A DNA stretch of 64,000 nt from Streptomyces sp. NBC_01276 (GCF_041435355.1 NZ_CP108442.1:1922001-1986000), one strand, 5' to 3'. Counted from the stretch's first letter, positions 8,085-17,956 are shown. The notes: generated by a model from the sequence alone, not told the origin. Made by a program: numbers and translations.

Positions 8085-9617
8085 TCAAGGGAGCAGGTGC
8101 CGCACTTCCTGCTGCCACTGCGGGTCGTTGCCCGGACGCCAGTCGGCGGCGTGACGAGCGCTCTCCCCGAGCGGCCTGATCTGCGGCGCGCTGCCCAGCA
8201 GGAACTCGCCGACGGCCGACTCCTTGAGGGGATCGAGTCCGAAGGCGCGCTCGGCCAGCTCGGAGTTCCCGCTGCCGAGTCCGCAGGCGGCGAGCCCCAT
8301 GGCGGTGGCCACCAGGTACAGCGTCTGGTAGAGGACACCGGCGTGCTTGAGCGTCACGGCGTAGGCGATGGACTGGTACTTCCACGAGAGCCGCTGGAAC
8401 CTCGACGTCATCGTGATGAGCACGTCCGGGACCGCCTCGCCTCCGGTGGAGAGGGATCCGACGTCGAGCAGGTTCTGCCGCAGGCCCGGGTCGGCGTTCA
8501 CCAGACGCAGGCAGTGGTCCAGCGCGTCGTAGTGGTAGATGCCCGGCTCGATGCCCTCGCAGCGCCTGATGGTCAGGTACAGCTCCAGCTCGTAGGCCGC
8601 CCCGCCGCACGGATAGGGCCTGGTCGAGCCGGCGTACGGCATCTTCTGGTCCGGACGCGGCCCGTAGGTGCCGCGGACGCGCGCCGTCCGGTAGAGGAAT
8701 TCGCCGAGCTGCCGCGCGTCGAGCGGGCGCTCACCGTAACTGCGGATCGACTGCCGGCCTTCCATCACGGCCAGGAGGCTCGGGTCGTTGGCGAGGACGT
8801 CGGTGAGCAGTGGACGGAACAGCGGGATCGGCTCGCCCGGCGGGGCCGGCTTGACCGGCGGCAGCGGTTCGATCGTGCCGACGTACGGGAAGCGGCCGCC
8901 GTACGGTTCGTCGGTGCGGCCGAGGCGGCTGCGCGAGTGGAAGTACAGGTCGTGGAAGTCCCACTGGCGCAGCACCTCGTCGTCGTCGGCGGCGAAGACC
9001 GGCGAACCGTCCCGGTGCGTCCCCAGGTCGGCGAAGCCCGCTCCGACCAGGTGCCCGAGCACGGCGGCGACGGCCTCGGCCGGCAGCTCCCCGGAGGCCA
9101 GCTCCCGGGCGGTCGCCGTCTCGCCCAGGGCGGAGGCGACCGCGGCCGCCTCGGCCGACCTGAGCACGCAGCGGTAGGCGGTCAACGGTGTCTCCACCAC
9201 CAGCGCGCCCTCGCGCCGGCGCAGCAACGCGAACTTCGACAGCCGGACCGGGGCGTCCAGGGGGACGTCGACGACCTCGTACGGTTCGGCGGGGGCGGTG
9301 GCCTCCACCGCCATCAGCTCCACGTCCCGGTACATCAGGGAGCGGGCCAGGAACGGCGAGATCCGCTCCAGCACGCGGGTGAGCTGGCGCTCCTCGTGCG
9401 TGTCGAGACCGGCGGCGAGCCGGTCGGTCGGCACGGCGTGGCGGGCGAGCCGCTCGAGCACTCCCAGGATCCCGGGGGTGACCCCGCGCAGCCGGTACCC
9501 GGTCTGGTTGCGCAGCGACAGCAGCACCGTGGAGTCACGGTTCTCGCAGAGGACGCCCTGGCGCAGGGCCGTGGCCTCGGTGAGCGGGCCGTGCGGGATC
9601 ACATCCGTGTTGGTCAT
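8085..9617 (-). CDS. SagB-type FMN-dependent azoline dehydrogenase
   Basis: This 510-residue protein combines an N-terminal region of about 240 residues, without clear catalytic motifs, with a C-terminal nitroreductase-fold SagB domain (GRQSIRSYGERPLDARQLG, then STRPYPCGGAAYELELYL, PGIYHYD, and the late AVTLKHAGVLYQTLYLVATAMGL...GLGSGN segment). SagB enzymes oxidise thiazolines and oxazolines made by the YcaO complex to aromatic thiazoles and oxazoles, using FMN. The N-terminal extension is common in thiopeptide-type homologues and may bind partner or substrate. ATG at 9617 shares one base with the stop of the YcaO gene (TGATG), so the two are coupled. Confidence 0.92.
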   Translation of the reverse strand: MTNTDVIPHGPLTEATALRQGVLCENRDSTVLLSLRNQTGYRLRGVTPGILGVLERLARHAVPTDRLAAGLDTHEERQLTRVLERISPFLARSLMYRDVELMAVEATAPAEPYEVVDVPLDAPVRLSKFALLRRREGALVVETPLTAYRCVLRSAEAAAVASALGETATARELASGELPAEAVAAVLGHLVGAGFADLGTHRDGSPVFAADDDEVLRQWDFHDLYFHSRSRLGRTDEPYGGRFPYVGTIEPLPPVKPAPPGEPIPLFRPLLTDVLANDPSLLAVMEGRQSIRSYGERPLDARQLGEFLYRTARVRGTYGPRPDQKMPYAGSTRPYPCGGAAYELELYLTIRRCEGIEPGIYHYDALDHCLRLVNADPGLRQNLLDVGSLSTGGEAVPDVLITMTSRFQRLSWKYQSIAYAVTLKHAGVLYQTLYLVATAMGLAACGLGSGNSELAERAFGLDPLKESAVGEFLLGSAPQIRPLGESARHAADWRPGNDPQWQQEVRHLLP

Positions 9618-11902
9618 CAGAGGAACATCGCAATCGGGTTGAGGTCGTCTTCGGTGGGCTTGCGGTCGAGCCAGCCCAGTTCGACCGGTACGTCGTAGAG
9701 GCGGCCGGGCGCGTAGCGGGGCCAGAAGTGACGCATCCCCGGCACGATGACCCGGGCCACCGGCAGGCCGATGTCCACCCGTGTCTGGTCCAGGACGAGC
9801 ATTTCCATGCCCTTGTCCTCGACGGCACGCTGCGCGCGCAGTACGTCCTCGCGCAGGTCCGTCGAGTGGTGCTCGGTGTAGTCGGCGGCGGTCCGTACGA
9901 CCCCGTCGGCCGGCCGCATGTACGGCTGGTTCTCCACGGTCGCGGTCTTCCACCACTTCAGCTGGTCCGGGTCGTTGTAGGCGTAGGTACCGGAGCCGTC
10001 CGCACCCATGCCGATCACGGCGGGCAGGAACTGGTTCATCTCGGACAGCGCACGCCCGATGGCGATCTTGATGTCGAAGTGCGAACCGAGCGCGAAGAGG
10101 ACGTCCTGCACCGGCTTGTCCGTGCGACGGGACACGGCGACGACCGACGGGATGCCCAGGTCGTTGGTGACGTCCAGCACCCACGTCTCGCGGCCGAGCG
10201 AACGGTAGCGGTCCTGCCACTTGCGGAAGTACGGGTCGTCGAAGCTGTCCAGGTCGATCCGGGGCATCCGCAGCCGGTGGTACCACCACATGGCGACGCT
10301 GTCCCGCTCGACGAGTTCGAAGAAGCCCTGCAGGATCGCGTCCTCCAGGGTCGTGCCGGCCGCGCACCCGTTGGAGTTGGCGCCCGCGTTGAAGCGCACC
10401 GCCTCGCCGGAGCTGGAGTACGAGAAGTACAGCGCCGAGGTCGGCAGGTACTTGTGGCGCTGTTCGGTCAGCGACCAGACCGGCGACCAGTCCACCGGCT
10501 CGGCGGGGTCCATCCGCGGCGACACCCAGTGGAAGTGCGAGGGCCGCGCGTTCCACTCGAGCCGGTCCGCGAACTGCCGGTCGCTGTACTGGTGGAGCAG
10601 GTTGGGCTCGATGGCCCGGTCGGCGCCGAGCTCCTCGTACGAGCTGGTGATGCGCGCCTCGTCCCGGTGGTACACCCCGGAGTACCGCTCGATCGCCTCG
10701 CCGAGGGCACTCGCCCTGGCCTGTACGTCGCTGATGCCCTTGCCGGAACTGGCGCTGCGCAGTCCGGCACGCAGGTCGGCGGCGTTGGCCATCGGCACGG
10801 CGAAGTTCTGTCCCGCCGTGTACGTGTGGAGCCCTTCGACGTCCAGCGGAACCTTGACCAGGCTGCTCACCGGGCCGCTGATCGGGCTGACCAGGTGCTG
10901 GAAGGTGTCGAGGAACTCCTGCGGGTCCTTGGCACGGTGGCCGCCGTCCGATGCCACGGCCTTGACCTGGCTGGACAGTTCCACCGGGCCCCGCTGCCGC
11001 TTCGCCTGGAGGTCCGGGTCGCCACAGGCCGGGCACTGCGGGCGCCGGGTGACCGGGTGCTGCTCGGTGCGCAGGGTCAGCGTGTCGAGGGACGTGACCT
11101 GGTCGCGGGGGACGTCCGTGCCGGGCAGGGCACCGCCGACGGCCCCGGCGAGCCACTTCGCGGCTTCGAGGGCGGCCAGTTGGGCGGCGACCCCCACGGT
11201 GGCCGGCACATCGGTCACCGAGTTCACCAGGACGTCGGTGAGGACGCCGCGCTGGCGGAGGTACGAGGTCAGCATGTGCTTGTTGGCCAGCCGTATGCGC
11301 AGGCACTCGTAACACGCGCTGACGCCGGGCTGGAAGACCGGCCCCAGCCACACCGTCGCCCCGACCGGCTTCACCAGCAGCCACGGCTTGCCGCCGGCGA
11401 GAGCCCGGCGGTTGATGTCGTCCAGTTCCGGCCGCAGGTAGTCGTCGGTCAGCACGACCGTCAGTGCGCTGTCCGGTGCGTCCGCGAGACGGATGCCGAA
11501 GGCCTCGGCCGCGTCGGTGAACCACTGGGCCCGTACGTCGCCGAGAGCCACTACGTCCACACCGGCGTTCTGCACCGTACGCACGGCCTCGTCGCCGTTC
11601 ACGCCGAGCAGCTCCCAGTAGCCCCCGGCGCGCGGGTCGACCGAGGCGTCGCTCTCCACGACGTGTCCGGCGGCGATGAGCTTGTCCAGGGCGCGCCCGA
11701 CCCGCTCGGGCGAGAACTCGCCCGAGAGCCGGTCCGCGATCTCCTCGCGGGTGTGGCCGCCCTGCAGCAGCGGGGCCATGAGCTCGATCATCCGGCCTTC
11801 CAGCCGGAGCTGGCCGGACCGCTCGGTGGTGAGGTAGACGCCGTCCCCTGCCACGGTCGTGCTGCGCACGTACCTCTTGAACCGGGTTGTGGTGCTGGTC
11901 AT
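9617..11902 (-). CDS. Fused leader-binding / E1-like / YcaO cyclodehydratase
   Basis: The 761-residue protein is a single-chain azoline-forming cyclodehydratase. Residues about 1-90 look like an RRE leader-binding domain (winged helix with HTREEIADRLSGEF). Residues about 90-330 are the ocin-ThiF/E1-like part with zinc cysteine pairs CYEC and CPAC. From about 360 onward is the YcaO domain: ASALGEAIERYSG and LQGFFELVERDSVAMWWYH match the ATP/Mg-binding motifs, and the chain ends in Pro-rich NPIAMFL. It activates backbone amides with ATP so that core Cys/Ser/Thr cyclise. GodD of goadsporin has this fused layout by family knowledge. I chose ATG 11902 with AAGGAAAGG upstream. A GTG at 11926, overlapping the previous stop, is an alternative adding 8 residues. 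Confidence 0.93.
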   Translation of the reverse strand: MTSTTTRFKRYVRSTTVAGDGVYLTTERSGQLRLEGRMIELMAPLLQGGHTREEIADRLSGEFSPERVGRALDKLIAAGHVVESDASVDPRAGGYWELLGVNGDEAVRTVQNAGVDVVALGDVRAQWFTDAAEAFGIRLADAPDSALTVVLTDDYLRPELDDINRRALAGGKPWLLVKPVGATVWLGPVFQPGVSACYECLRIRLANKHMLTSYLRQRGVLTDVLVNSVTDVPATVGVAAQLAALEAAKWLAGAVGGALPGTDVPRDQVTSLDTLTLRTEQHPVTRRPQCPACGDPDLQAKRQRGPVELSSQVKAVASDGGHRAKDPQEFLDTFQHLVSPISGPVSSLVKVPLDVEGLHTYTAGQNFAVPMANAADLRAGLRSASSGKGISDVQARASALGEAIERYSGVYHRDEARITSSYEELGADRAIEPNLLHQYSDRQFADRLEWNARPSHFHWVSPRMDPAEPVDWSPVWSLTEQRHKYLPTSALYFSYSSSGEAVRFNAGANSNGCAAGTTLEDAILQGFFELVERDSVAMWWYHRLRMPRIDLDSFDDPYFRKWQDRYRSLGRETWVLDVTNDLGIPSVVAVSRRTDKPVQDVLFALGSHFDIKIAIGRALSEMNQFLPAVIGMGADGSGTYAYNDPDQLKWWKTATVENQPYMRPADGVVRTAADYTEHHSTDLREDVLRAQRAVEDKGMEMLVLDQTRVDIGLPVARVIVPGMRHFWPRYAPGRLYDVPVELGWLDRKPTEDDLNPIAMFL

Positions 11903-11922
11903 GGTGCGGTTGCCTTTCCTTC

Positions 11923-13980
11923 TCACGTCAAAGTCGTTGCGTCGAGGTCCGCGAAGAGGCCGCGGGGTGCGGCCGACGCGTCGTAACTGCCGGATTCGGT
12001 GATCCGTCCGCCGGAGACGACCACGACGCGGTCGGCCCGGCGGATGGTGCTGAGGCGGTGGGCGACGACGATCCGGGTGATCCCGAGGGCCCCGATCGCC
12101 GTGCTGATCTCGTCCTGTGTGGCGTTGTCCAGCGCGCTGGTGGCCTCGTCGAGAAGCAGGATGCGCGGCTCGCCGACGAGGGCCCTGGCGATCAGCAGGC
12201 GCTGCAGCTGTCCGCCGGAGAAGCCGGACTCGCCGTCCGTGACCCGGGTGTCCATGCCCATCGGCAGGGCGCGGATCTCCTCTGCGATCCCGGCCAGCCC
12301 GGCGGCGTGCCAGGCGGCTTCCTCGTCGTGCTCCAGGGTGCTGCCGAGGATGACCGAACGGACGGTGCCGCGCAGCACCTTGCTGTCCTGCGGGACGTAT
12401 CCGATCTGCCCGCGCACCGCGCCGAGGTCCAGCCCGGCGAGGTCGTGCCCGTCCAGCAGTACGGCGCCGGCGTCAGGCCGGTCCAGTCCCAGCAGCAGCC
12501 GCAGCAGGGTGGACTTGCCCGCACCCGACTCGCCGATGACCGCCAGGAACTCGCCGGGCGCCACCGTCAGGTCGACACCGTCCAGGACCGGCTCCGCGGA
12601 TCCCGGGTAGCCGAAGGTGACCCCCCGCAGCTCGGCACGTCCGGTGAGACGGCCGGGCACGACGCCCGCGGGCGGCGTCTCGGGCTCCGCCGACAGGATG
12701 GGTTCCAGCCGGGCGTAGGTGGTGCGCAGCGTGAAGACCGCCTGGAGCACGCCGGGCAGCCGGCTCAGCGCCAGGTTCAGCTGGACGCCGGCGAAGGACA
12801 CCGCCCAGATGCCGGTCATCCCGATGCCTCGCGACTGGACCACCGGCAGGAGGACGCACAGCAGCAGCGGCAGCGCGGCGGCGATCAGCGCGGCCGACAC
12901 CTCGGCATGGCGCAGGCCCGCGTCGTCGGCACGCTTCTGGGCGTCGAACCCCTGCCACCACCTGCGGAAGACCAGCTTCTGCGCTCCGTACGCGCGGACC
13001 TCGTCGATGCCGAGCAGCGCCGGATAGACGGTGGACTGCACGCTCTCCACGGCGTCGTACACGCGCATGTCGTGCCTCTGCTGTGCCCACGAGAGCCATC
13101 CCAGCAGCGCCAGCAGGCCCGCGGTGACTGCCGCGGCGACGAGACCGAGCACCCCGTCGACGAGCATGAGCAAAGTGATCGCCACGGCGGAGAAGAGCGC
13201 GCTCAGCAGGGCGTCCAGGCCGGAGGGGCCCAGCAGGGACCTCAGCCGGCCGATACCCCCGGCGTGGTTGAGGAGCCGCACGCTCGAATAGCGGCGCAGG
13301 AAGGGCAGCGGAAGACTGAGCACCCGCTCCCAGACGGCCGGTTCCACGGCGGCCTCGATGTGCGTCTGCAGTCCGCTGGTGGAGCGGTCGCGCATCTCGG
13401 CGAGCAGCCGGCCCAGCGGGACGGCGCCGAGCACCGCGGCACACGTCCAGCCGAAGAGGGAGTCGTCGTCGGTGAGGACCGCCGTGATGAGCAGCATCGA
13501 GCCGATGGGGGCGGCGAAGGCCAGCACCGCGGCCAGCAGGCCGCCCAGCAACGTACCGGTCAGGGGCATCGCGCCGCCGCGCACGGAGAACCGCAGCAGG
13601 CGACGGCCCGTGATCCCGGTGTGCGGCAGCCGGGGCCGCATGACCCAGCAGTTCTCGTCGAACCCCCTGGCGTCGGCGGCCGTCAGCGCACGTCCCGGCG
13701 CACCCGTTGCCGCGACGGCGGTCCAGCCCCGCCGGGTGGGCAGCAGTGCCACCGGTTCACCGCCGCGGGACGCGAGCAGGGGAACCCTCGGCAGCCGGGT
13801 GAGCGCCTCGCCGACCGGCACGCGGTGGGCCCGGACGCCGCACCGCTCGGCGGCCGCGGCCACCGGGTCGGGGGCGTCCGGCGAGCGGTCCGGCAGCGCC
13901 TCCCCGGATACGCCCAGGGCGGCGAGCAACGGCTCCAGAGCGTCCCGGTGGGCGGCCCACGCCTCTCCCGCCGGGGTCAC
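11923..13980 (-). CDS. ABC transporter with fused permease and ATPase (second, peptidase-free exporter subunit)
   Basis: The 685-residue protein has a roughly 130-residue N-terminal domain with no peptidase motif, then a six-span exporter domain (from about [20 protein letters not shown]), then a nucleotide-binding domain: Walker [13 protein letters not shown], signature [10 protein letters not shown], Walker [15 protein letters not shown]-loop VAHRLS. The layout resembles the peptidase-free partner in paired NHLM-type bacteriocin exporters, and its C39-bearing mate is the next gene upstream. Together they likely form a heterodimeric exporter for the cleaved peptides. The GTG at 13980 overlaps the upstream stop (GTGA), and the stop at 11923 lies just inside a possible early start of the YcaO gene. 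Confidence 0.9.
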   Translation of the reverse strand: MTPAGEAWAAHRDALEPLLAALGVSGEALPDRSPDAPDPVAAAAERCGVRAHRVPVGEALTRLPRVPLLASRGGEPVALLPTRRGWTAVAATGAPGRALTAADARGFDENCWVMRPRLPHTGITGRRLLRFSVRGGAMPLTGTLLGGLLAAVLAFAAPIGSMLLITAVLTDDDSLFGWTCAAVLGAVPLGRLLAEMRDRSTSGLQTHIEAAVEPAVWERVLSLPLPFLRRYSSVRLLNHAGGIGRLRSLLGPSGLDALLSALFSAVAITLLMLVDGVLGLVAAAVTAGLLALLGWLSWAQQRHDMRVYDAVESVQSTVYPALLGIDEVRAYGAQKLVFRRWWQGFDAQKRADDAGLRHAEVSAALIAAALPLLLCVLLPVVQSRGIGMTGIWAVSFAGVQLNLALSRLPGVLQAVFTLRTTYARLEPILSAEPETPPAGVVPGRLTGRAELRGVTFGYPGSAEPVLDGVDLTVAPGEFLAVIGESGAGKSTLLRLLLGLDRPDAGAVLLDGHDLAGLDLGAVRGQIGYVPQDSKVLRGTVRSVILGSTLEHDEEAAWHAAGLAGIAEEIRALPMGMDTRVTDGESGFSGGQLQRLLIARALVGEPRILLLDEATSALDNATQDEISTAIGALGITRIVVAHRLSTIRRADRVVVVSGGRITESGSYDASAAPRGLFADLDATTLT

Positions 13981-16253
13981 CGGCTGGCTCCGAGCAGTTC
14001 GCGGTACTGGCCCTGCCGGGCGGACAGGTCGCGGTGCGTACCGAGCTGGGCGGGTGCGCCGCGGTGCAGTACGAGGACCAGGTCGTCCGGTTCCACGATG
14101 CCGAGACGGTGGGTCACCACCACGGTCGTGGTTCCCAGGCGGCGCAGGTTGGCGTCGACCCTGGCTTCGAGAGGGCCTTCGAGCGCGCTCGTCGCCTCGT
14201 CCAGGACCAGCAGTGCGGGTCGGCGGCACAGGGCGCGGGCGAGTGCGAGCCGCTGCCGCTCGCCGCCGGAGAAGTTCTGTCCGTTCGGCTCCACGCGGGC
14301 GTCGCGCGGACCTCCCCGGCGGGCTACGACCCCGTCGAGGCAGGCGGTGGCCAAGGCCTGGTCGATCAGGTCCGGGGCGAACTCGTCGTCGCCGAAGGCG
14401 ACGTTCTCGGCGACGCTCCCCTCGAAGAGCACGGGATGCTGGCTGACGTAGCCGACGGAGCCGGGCGGCAGGTCGGTGACCGGGATGCCGTCGAGGGTGA
14501 CCGAACCGGCCCACGGGGCGCTGCTTCCCACGACGAGACGGGCCAGGGTGGACTTGCCGCTGCCCGTGGCTCCGACGACCACGAGGCGGCTGCCGGGCGG
14601 CACCCGCACGTCGACGCCGCGGACCAGGGGCGGACGGTTGACGTCGTACCCGAATTCCAGGGTGCCGAGTTCGAGCCGGCCGGCGGGTGCGGAGGCGGCG
14701 CCGGTGCGGGGCGCCGCGGTCCCGGTGGCAACGGGGACCGCGTCCGCCTGGGCCGCGTCGGTGGTCTCGCCACTTCGAGGCGGCCGCGCGGGATCGTCCG
14801 GCCCGACGGACGAACCGGCGGACGAACCGGCCACGTCGGCGAAGGCCGCGAAGCCGGCGCGCAACTGCCCGAACGACAGACCGCCGCGCGCCACTGCGCC
14901 CGCCGACGCCTGGAAGACACCGACCAGGGTGATGACGGACATCAGATCGGGCAGCGCCATGGCACCCCGCCTGACATCGGCGGCCGCCCAGAGCACCGAG
15001 GCGACGGAGACGAGGGAGTCGACGACCGTGGCCGTACCCAGCATCCGCTGGGCCGACCTCATGGACTGGTGCGCCACGGCCAGACCACGGGCATGGGACT
15101 GCTCCCAGCGATCGAGCAGCACCGTGGTGGCGGCCTCAGCCTTCAATGTCTCGATCATGTTCAGGCCGCTGATCATCTCGCCGTCCCGGGAGGCCTGTTC
15201 GGCCAGCAGCCGGCCCTGTCGGGAGGCCTCGTCGGTGGAGGCCCGCCGCAGGATCGCCATGGAGCAGCCGACACCGCAGAGCACGAGCACGGCGATACCC
15301 GGGGCGAACCAGGCCAGCACGGCCAGCACGACCGCCATGCTCACGCCGCCGACGAAGACCGGTACGACGGTGCCGGCGAGCTGGTTGGCGATGGTGTCGG
15401 CGATCTGCACTCTGGCCGCGACCCCGCCCGTGAACCGCCGCTGGAAGAAGGAAGCGGGCAGATCCAGCAGCGTCCGTACGAAGAAGCGGGAGTGGTCCAC
15501 CGACAGGCGGCGCAGCAGCGCCGACTGCAGTCGGGTCTGCATCCAGGTCGCGGTGAACGCGGCGACCGCCGCACCCCCCAGGGCCCACAGCATGGTGCCG
15601 GCTCCGGCGGAGCCGGGACGGGCCGTCTCCGTGACGACGGCCCGCATGAGCAGTGCGGTGGCCACGGCCGCCAGGGCGGCCGACGTGCCGGCGATCACCG
15701 CCCCGGCCAGCAGACCACGGCGCGGGCGTGCCCAGGACAGCACGTCGCCGCGCAAACGGTGCGGCACCCCGGCCGGGCGGAAGTCCTCCGTGGGCGTGAA
15801 GACGAGGGCGATGCCGCTGAAGAAGGCACGGAACTCGGCCATCGGCATGAGTCGGTGGCCGATCGCCGGATCGTTGAGGCTGACGGCCCCCCGCTCGGAG
15901 ACGTGGTCCAGGACCACGAAGTGGTTGCCGCCGACGAAGAGGATGGCGGGGGCCGCCAGGGACCGCATGGTCCTGGCGTCGGCCTGGTCGTCACCGGACA
16001 GCCGGATCCGCTTGCCGCTTCCCGCCAGTCCGTAGTGGGCGGCGGCGCGAATGAGGGTGGCGGCCGTCACGCCGTCGCGTCCGCCCCCGCACACCTGCTG
16101 CAACTCGCCCCAGGGCACGTGCCGTCCGAACCAGGCCAGGAGGACCGACAGGCAGGATGCTCCGCAGTCGGCCTCCTCGACCTGGCGCACATGCCGGGTT
16201 CTGACCGGGCGGGCGACCGCGCGCTTCGGGGAAGACGTGTCGCGCATCCTCAC
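13977..16253 (-). CDS. C39 peptidase-containing ABC exporter (PCAT)
   Basis: This 758-residue protein starts with a C39 cysteine-protease domain: QVEEADCGASCLSVLLAWFG carries the catalytic Cys, and GNHFVVLDHV plus SLNDPAIG carry the His and Asp. A six-span exporter domain follows (roughly 170-450), then a variable linker rich in Ala, Pro and Asp, then an ATPase with Walker A VGATGSGKSTLA, signature FSGGERQRLA and Walker [15 protein letters not shown]39 exporters cut leaders after a double-Gly-type site while exporting the core. All five precursors upstream have GG, GAG or AGG at the leader/core border. The GTG start overlaps the P450 stop (GTGA); an ATG 6 bases in is an alternative. Confidence 0.93.
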   Translation of the reverse strand: MRMRDTSSPKRAVARPVRTRHVRQVEEADCGASCLSVLLAWFGRHVPWGELQQVCGGGRDGVTAATLIRAAAHYGLAGSGKRIRLSGDDQADARTMRSLAAPAILFVGGNHFVVLDHVSERGAVSLNDPAIGHRLMPMAEFRAFFSGIALVFTPTEDFRPAGVPHRLRGDVLSWARPRRGLLAGAVIAGTSAALAAVATALLMRAVVTETARPGSAGAGTMLWALGGAAVAAFTATWMQTRLQSALLRRLSVDHSRFFVRTLLDLPASFFQRRFTGGVAARVQIADTIANQLAGTVVPVFVGGVSMAVVLAVLAWFAPGIAVLVLCGVGCSMAILRRASTDEASRQGRLLAEQASRDGEMISGLNMIETLKAEAATTVLLDRWEQSHARGLAVAHQSMRSAQRMLGTATVVDSLVSVASVLWAAADVRRGAMALPDLMSVITLVGVFQASAGAVARGGLSFGQLRAGFAAFADVAGSSAGSSVGPDDPARPPRSGETTDAAQADAVPVATGTAAPRTGAASAPAGRLELGTLEFGYDVNRPPLVRGVDVRVPPGSRLVVVGATGSGKSTLARLVVGSSAPWAGSVTLDGIPVTDLPPGSVGYVSQHPVLFEGSVAENVAFGDDEFAPDLIDQALATACLDGVVARRGGPRDARVEPNGQNFSGGERQRLALARALCRRPALLVLDEATSALEGPLEARVDANLRRLGTTTVVVTHRLGIVEPDDLVLVLHRGAPAQLGTHRDLSARQGQYRELLGASR

Positions 16254-17482
16254 GCCTCCAGCCCGGATCCCAGCCGCACGGGGAGGGCGGCGGGGCTGTT
16301 GAAGGTCAGCTCACGTCGCCAGGGAAGGGAGTCCTCGGTCTGCGCGAGGGCGACGCCGTCCTGGGCCAGCCGGGCGAGCAACAACTCGGACTGGAGAGAG
16401 CCCAGCCCGGCACCGAGGCAGAAATAGGCGCCGTGACCGAACGACATTCCGGCGTTCTGGGTGCGGTCCCAGCGGAATTCCAGCGGCGCCTCGAACCGGC
16501 GGGGGTCGAGATTGGCGGAGGCGAAAGCGAGCAGCACGATCTCCCCCTTGCGTATGACGACATTTCCGATCGGGAGGTCTTCCGCGGCGACACGTGCCCC
16601 GAAGGTGACCGGCGCGCGCAGGCGGATCGATTCTGCAAAGGCTGGGGCAGCCCATTTCCCAGGGTCCTCGGCAACCCGCTGCCATTCCGCCGGCCGAGTG
16701 AGCAGACAGAGAAGGGCATTGGTCAGGCCACTGGTGACCGTATCGACCCCGGTCATGAAGAGCAGCAGAACCATGTTGACGACTTCGTCATGGCTCAGCT
16801 GGCCGCTGCGGCGCGACGCGTTGAGGCGAGAGATGACGTCGGTGGCATTGAGCGCGTCCCGCTCGCGGACCACCGCTTCGACGTAGGAGCGCAACTCCCG
16901 GAAGCCCTCGACGGAAATGGGATCCGCCGTCGGCCGGTTGCCGGGGAAGCTCTTGCCCAACTGGGCCAGCATGCCCCGCGACCACGTCGTGACCTGAGCC
17001 CAGTCCTCCTCCGGCAGGTCGAGCAGCGCCGCTGTGACCAGAGAGGGCAGAGGGACCGCCACGCGGGACACGAACTCGCATCCGCCCTCGGCCGTGGGGC
17101 CGGCCAGGAGCGTGTCGATGATGTGGGAGATCTTCTCGCGCAGACGCTCGACGGACCGCCCTGTGAATTCCCGGGCGAGTACGCCGCGGAGCCTGCGGTG
17201 GTCCTCCGGCGCCCGCACGGACATCGAATTCCCGAAGAACTCGGTGAAGTCCGGGTTCTCTTCCCGCATCTCGGCCGGGAAGTCGGGGCTGACCATCGTG
17301 AGCCCGGGATGGTTGCTGAATTTCGCCACCAGATCGTGGCGCGAGATGACCCACAGCCCGGGAAAGTGAACAACGGGCGATTCTGTGACCAGCTGCGCGA
17401 AGAGATCGGTGTTGTCGGCGGCGGAGTCCTCCTGCATGGCGAACCAGCGCCACACGCGTCGCGCACTCTCAGTCGTTGACAC
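16250..17482 (-). CDS. Cytochrome P450 of the peptide locus
   Basis: This soluble bacterial P450 has 410 residues. It shows an I-helix segment LLLFMTGVDTVTSG, the K-helix ESIR, and the haem loop FGHGAYFCLGAGLG with Cys355 as the iron ligand. The acid-alcohol pair is atypical: TGVDTVTS instead of AGxDTT. It is the first enzyme gene after the precursors, 140 bp downstream of the last one, and is separated from it by a large hairpin. A role in hydroxylating or cross-linking the modified peptide is inferred from position alone. I chose GTG 17482 because AAGGA lies 8 bases upstream; GTG 17488 would add two residues. P450 genes are not a standard part of goadsporin-type loci. Confidence 0.9.
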   Translation of the reverse strand: MSTTESARRVWRWFAMQEDSAADNTDLFAQLVTESPVVHFPGLWVISRHDLVAKFSNHPGLTMVSPDFPAEMREENPDFTEFFGNSMSVRAPEDHRRLRGVLAREFTGRSVERLREKISHIIDTLLAGPTAEGGCEFVSRVAVPLPSLVTAALLDLPEEDWAQVTTWSRGMLAQLGKSFPGNRPTADPISVEGFRELRSYVEAVVRERDALNATDVISRLNASRRSGQLSHDEVVNMVLLLFMTGVDTVTSGLTNALLCLLTRPAEWQRVAEDPGKWAAPAFAESIRLRAPVTFGARVAAEDLPIGNVVIRKGEIVLLAFASANLDPRRFEAPLEFRWDRTQNAGMSFGHGAYFCLGAGLGSLQSELLLARLAQDGVALAQTEDSLPWRRELTFNSPAALPVRLGSGLEA

Positions 17483-17532
17483 TCCCACATTCCTTAACGG
17501 CCTGGCACTTTCATGCCGTAACAAAACTGGAC

Positions 17533-17589
17533 GGGTGCTGCACCCCGTTGTCCCGCTGGACGGTGATCCAGCGGCGGGGCGCAGCACCC
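17533..17589 (-). terminator. Large hairpin between precursor array and enzyme genes (probable attenuator)
   Basis: Positions 17533-17560 and 17567-17589 are inverted copies with a 6-base loop. The arms match apart from one position (a G-U pair in the minus-strand RNA) and a 5-base bulge in one arm. No run of T follows on the minus strand. It lies between the last precursor stop (17623) and the P450 start (17482). A hairpin here would let precursor transcripts outnumber enzyme transcripts by partial termination or by RNA protection, a common arrangement in peptide operons. The function is inferred. Confidence 0.65.
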
Positions 17590-17622
17590 GAGGCGCTACT
17601 CAGCCACACTGATGACGGTGCA

Positions 17623-17790
17623 TCAGGTGGCGCAGCCGTACGTGCCGAAGCAGGTCGGGCAGCCCATCGATCCGAGCGTGCCGAAGCAGTTGGTGCCACC
17701 CGCCTCGGTCAGCTCCTCGATCGCGATGTCCTCCGCCAGGGCGTTGCCCGCGGCGTCGATCTCGCTGCGCATGACGTCGAGAGAGTTCAT
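17623..17790 (-). CDS. RiPP precursor peptide 1 (Cys-rich core)
   Basis: This 55-residue peptide has a leader ending LAEDIAIEELTEAGG and a core that starts TNCFG, has GCPTC in the middle and ends YGCAT. The core holds four Cys, five Thr and one Ser, so many sites for azole and Dha/Dhb formation. The acidic EDIAIEEL block, shared with the other four precursors, is the likely leader recognition element, and the GG before the core fits C39 cleavage. ATG 17790 follows a near-perfect ribosome site (AAGGAGGTGA). It is the only one of the five with paired CxxC-like spacing (CPTC) plus flanking FGT repeats. The mature product is unknown to me. Confidence 0.9.
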   Translation of the reverse strand: MNSLDVMRSEIDAAGNALAEDIAIEELTEAGGTNCFGTLGSMGCPTCFGTYGCAT

Positions 17791-17891
17791 GTAGTTCACC
17801 TCCTTCTGGGAATCGGGTCGGCCGCGAAGGCCGTGGTCCGCCATACTGAGAAGTGCCGGCAACGGCATCCGGCGTCGCCATCGACCCGTGG

Positions 17892-17916
17892 ACGAGGTTC
17901 TCTGCATGAACCTCGT
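17892..17916 (-). other. Small hairpin between precursors 2 and 1
   Basis: An 8-bp perfect stem (17892-17899 with 17909-17916) closes a 9-base loop inside the 166-bp gap between the stop of precursor 2 and the start of precursor 1, the longest gap in the array. It may stabilise or process the RNA. There is no T-run, so it is not a clear terminator. Confidence 0.4.
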
Positions 17917-17956
17917 AAACGTCCGTCCTGGCGATGCCGGGCCGCGGCCTTGCGGC

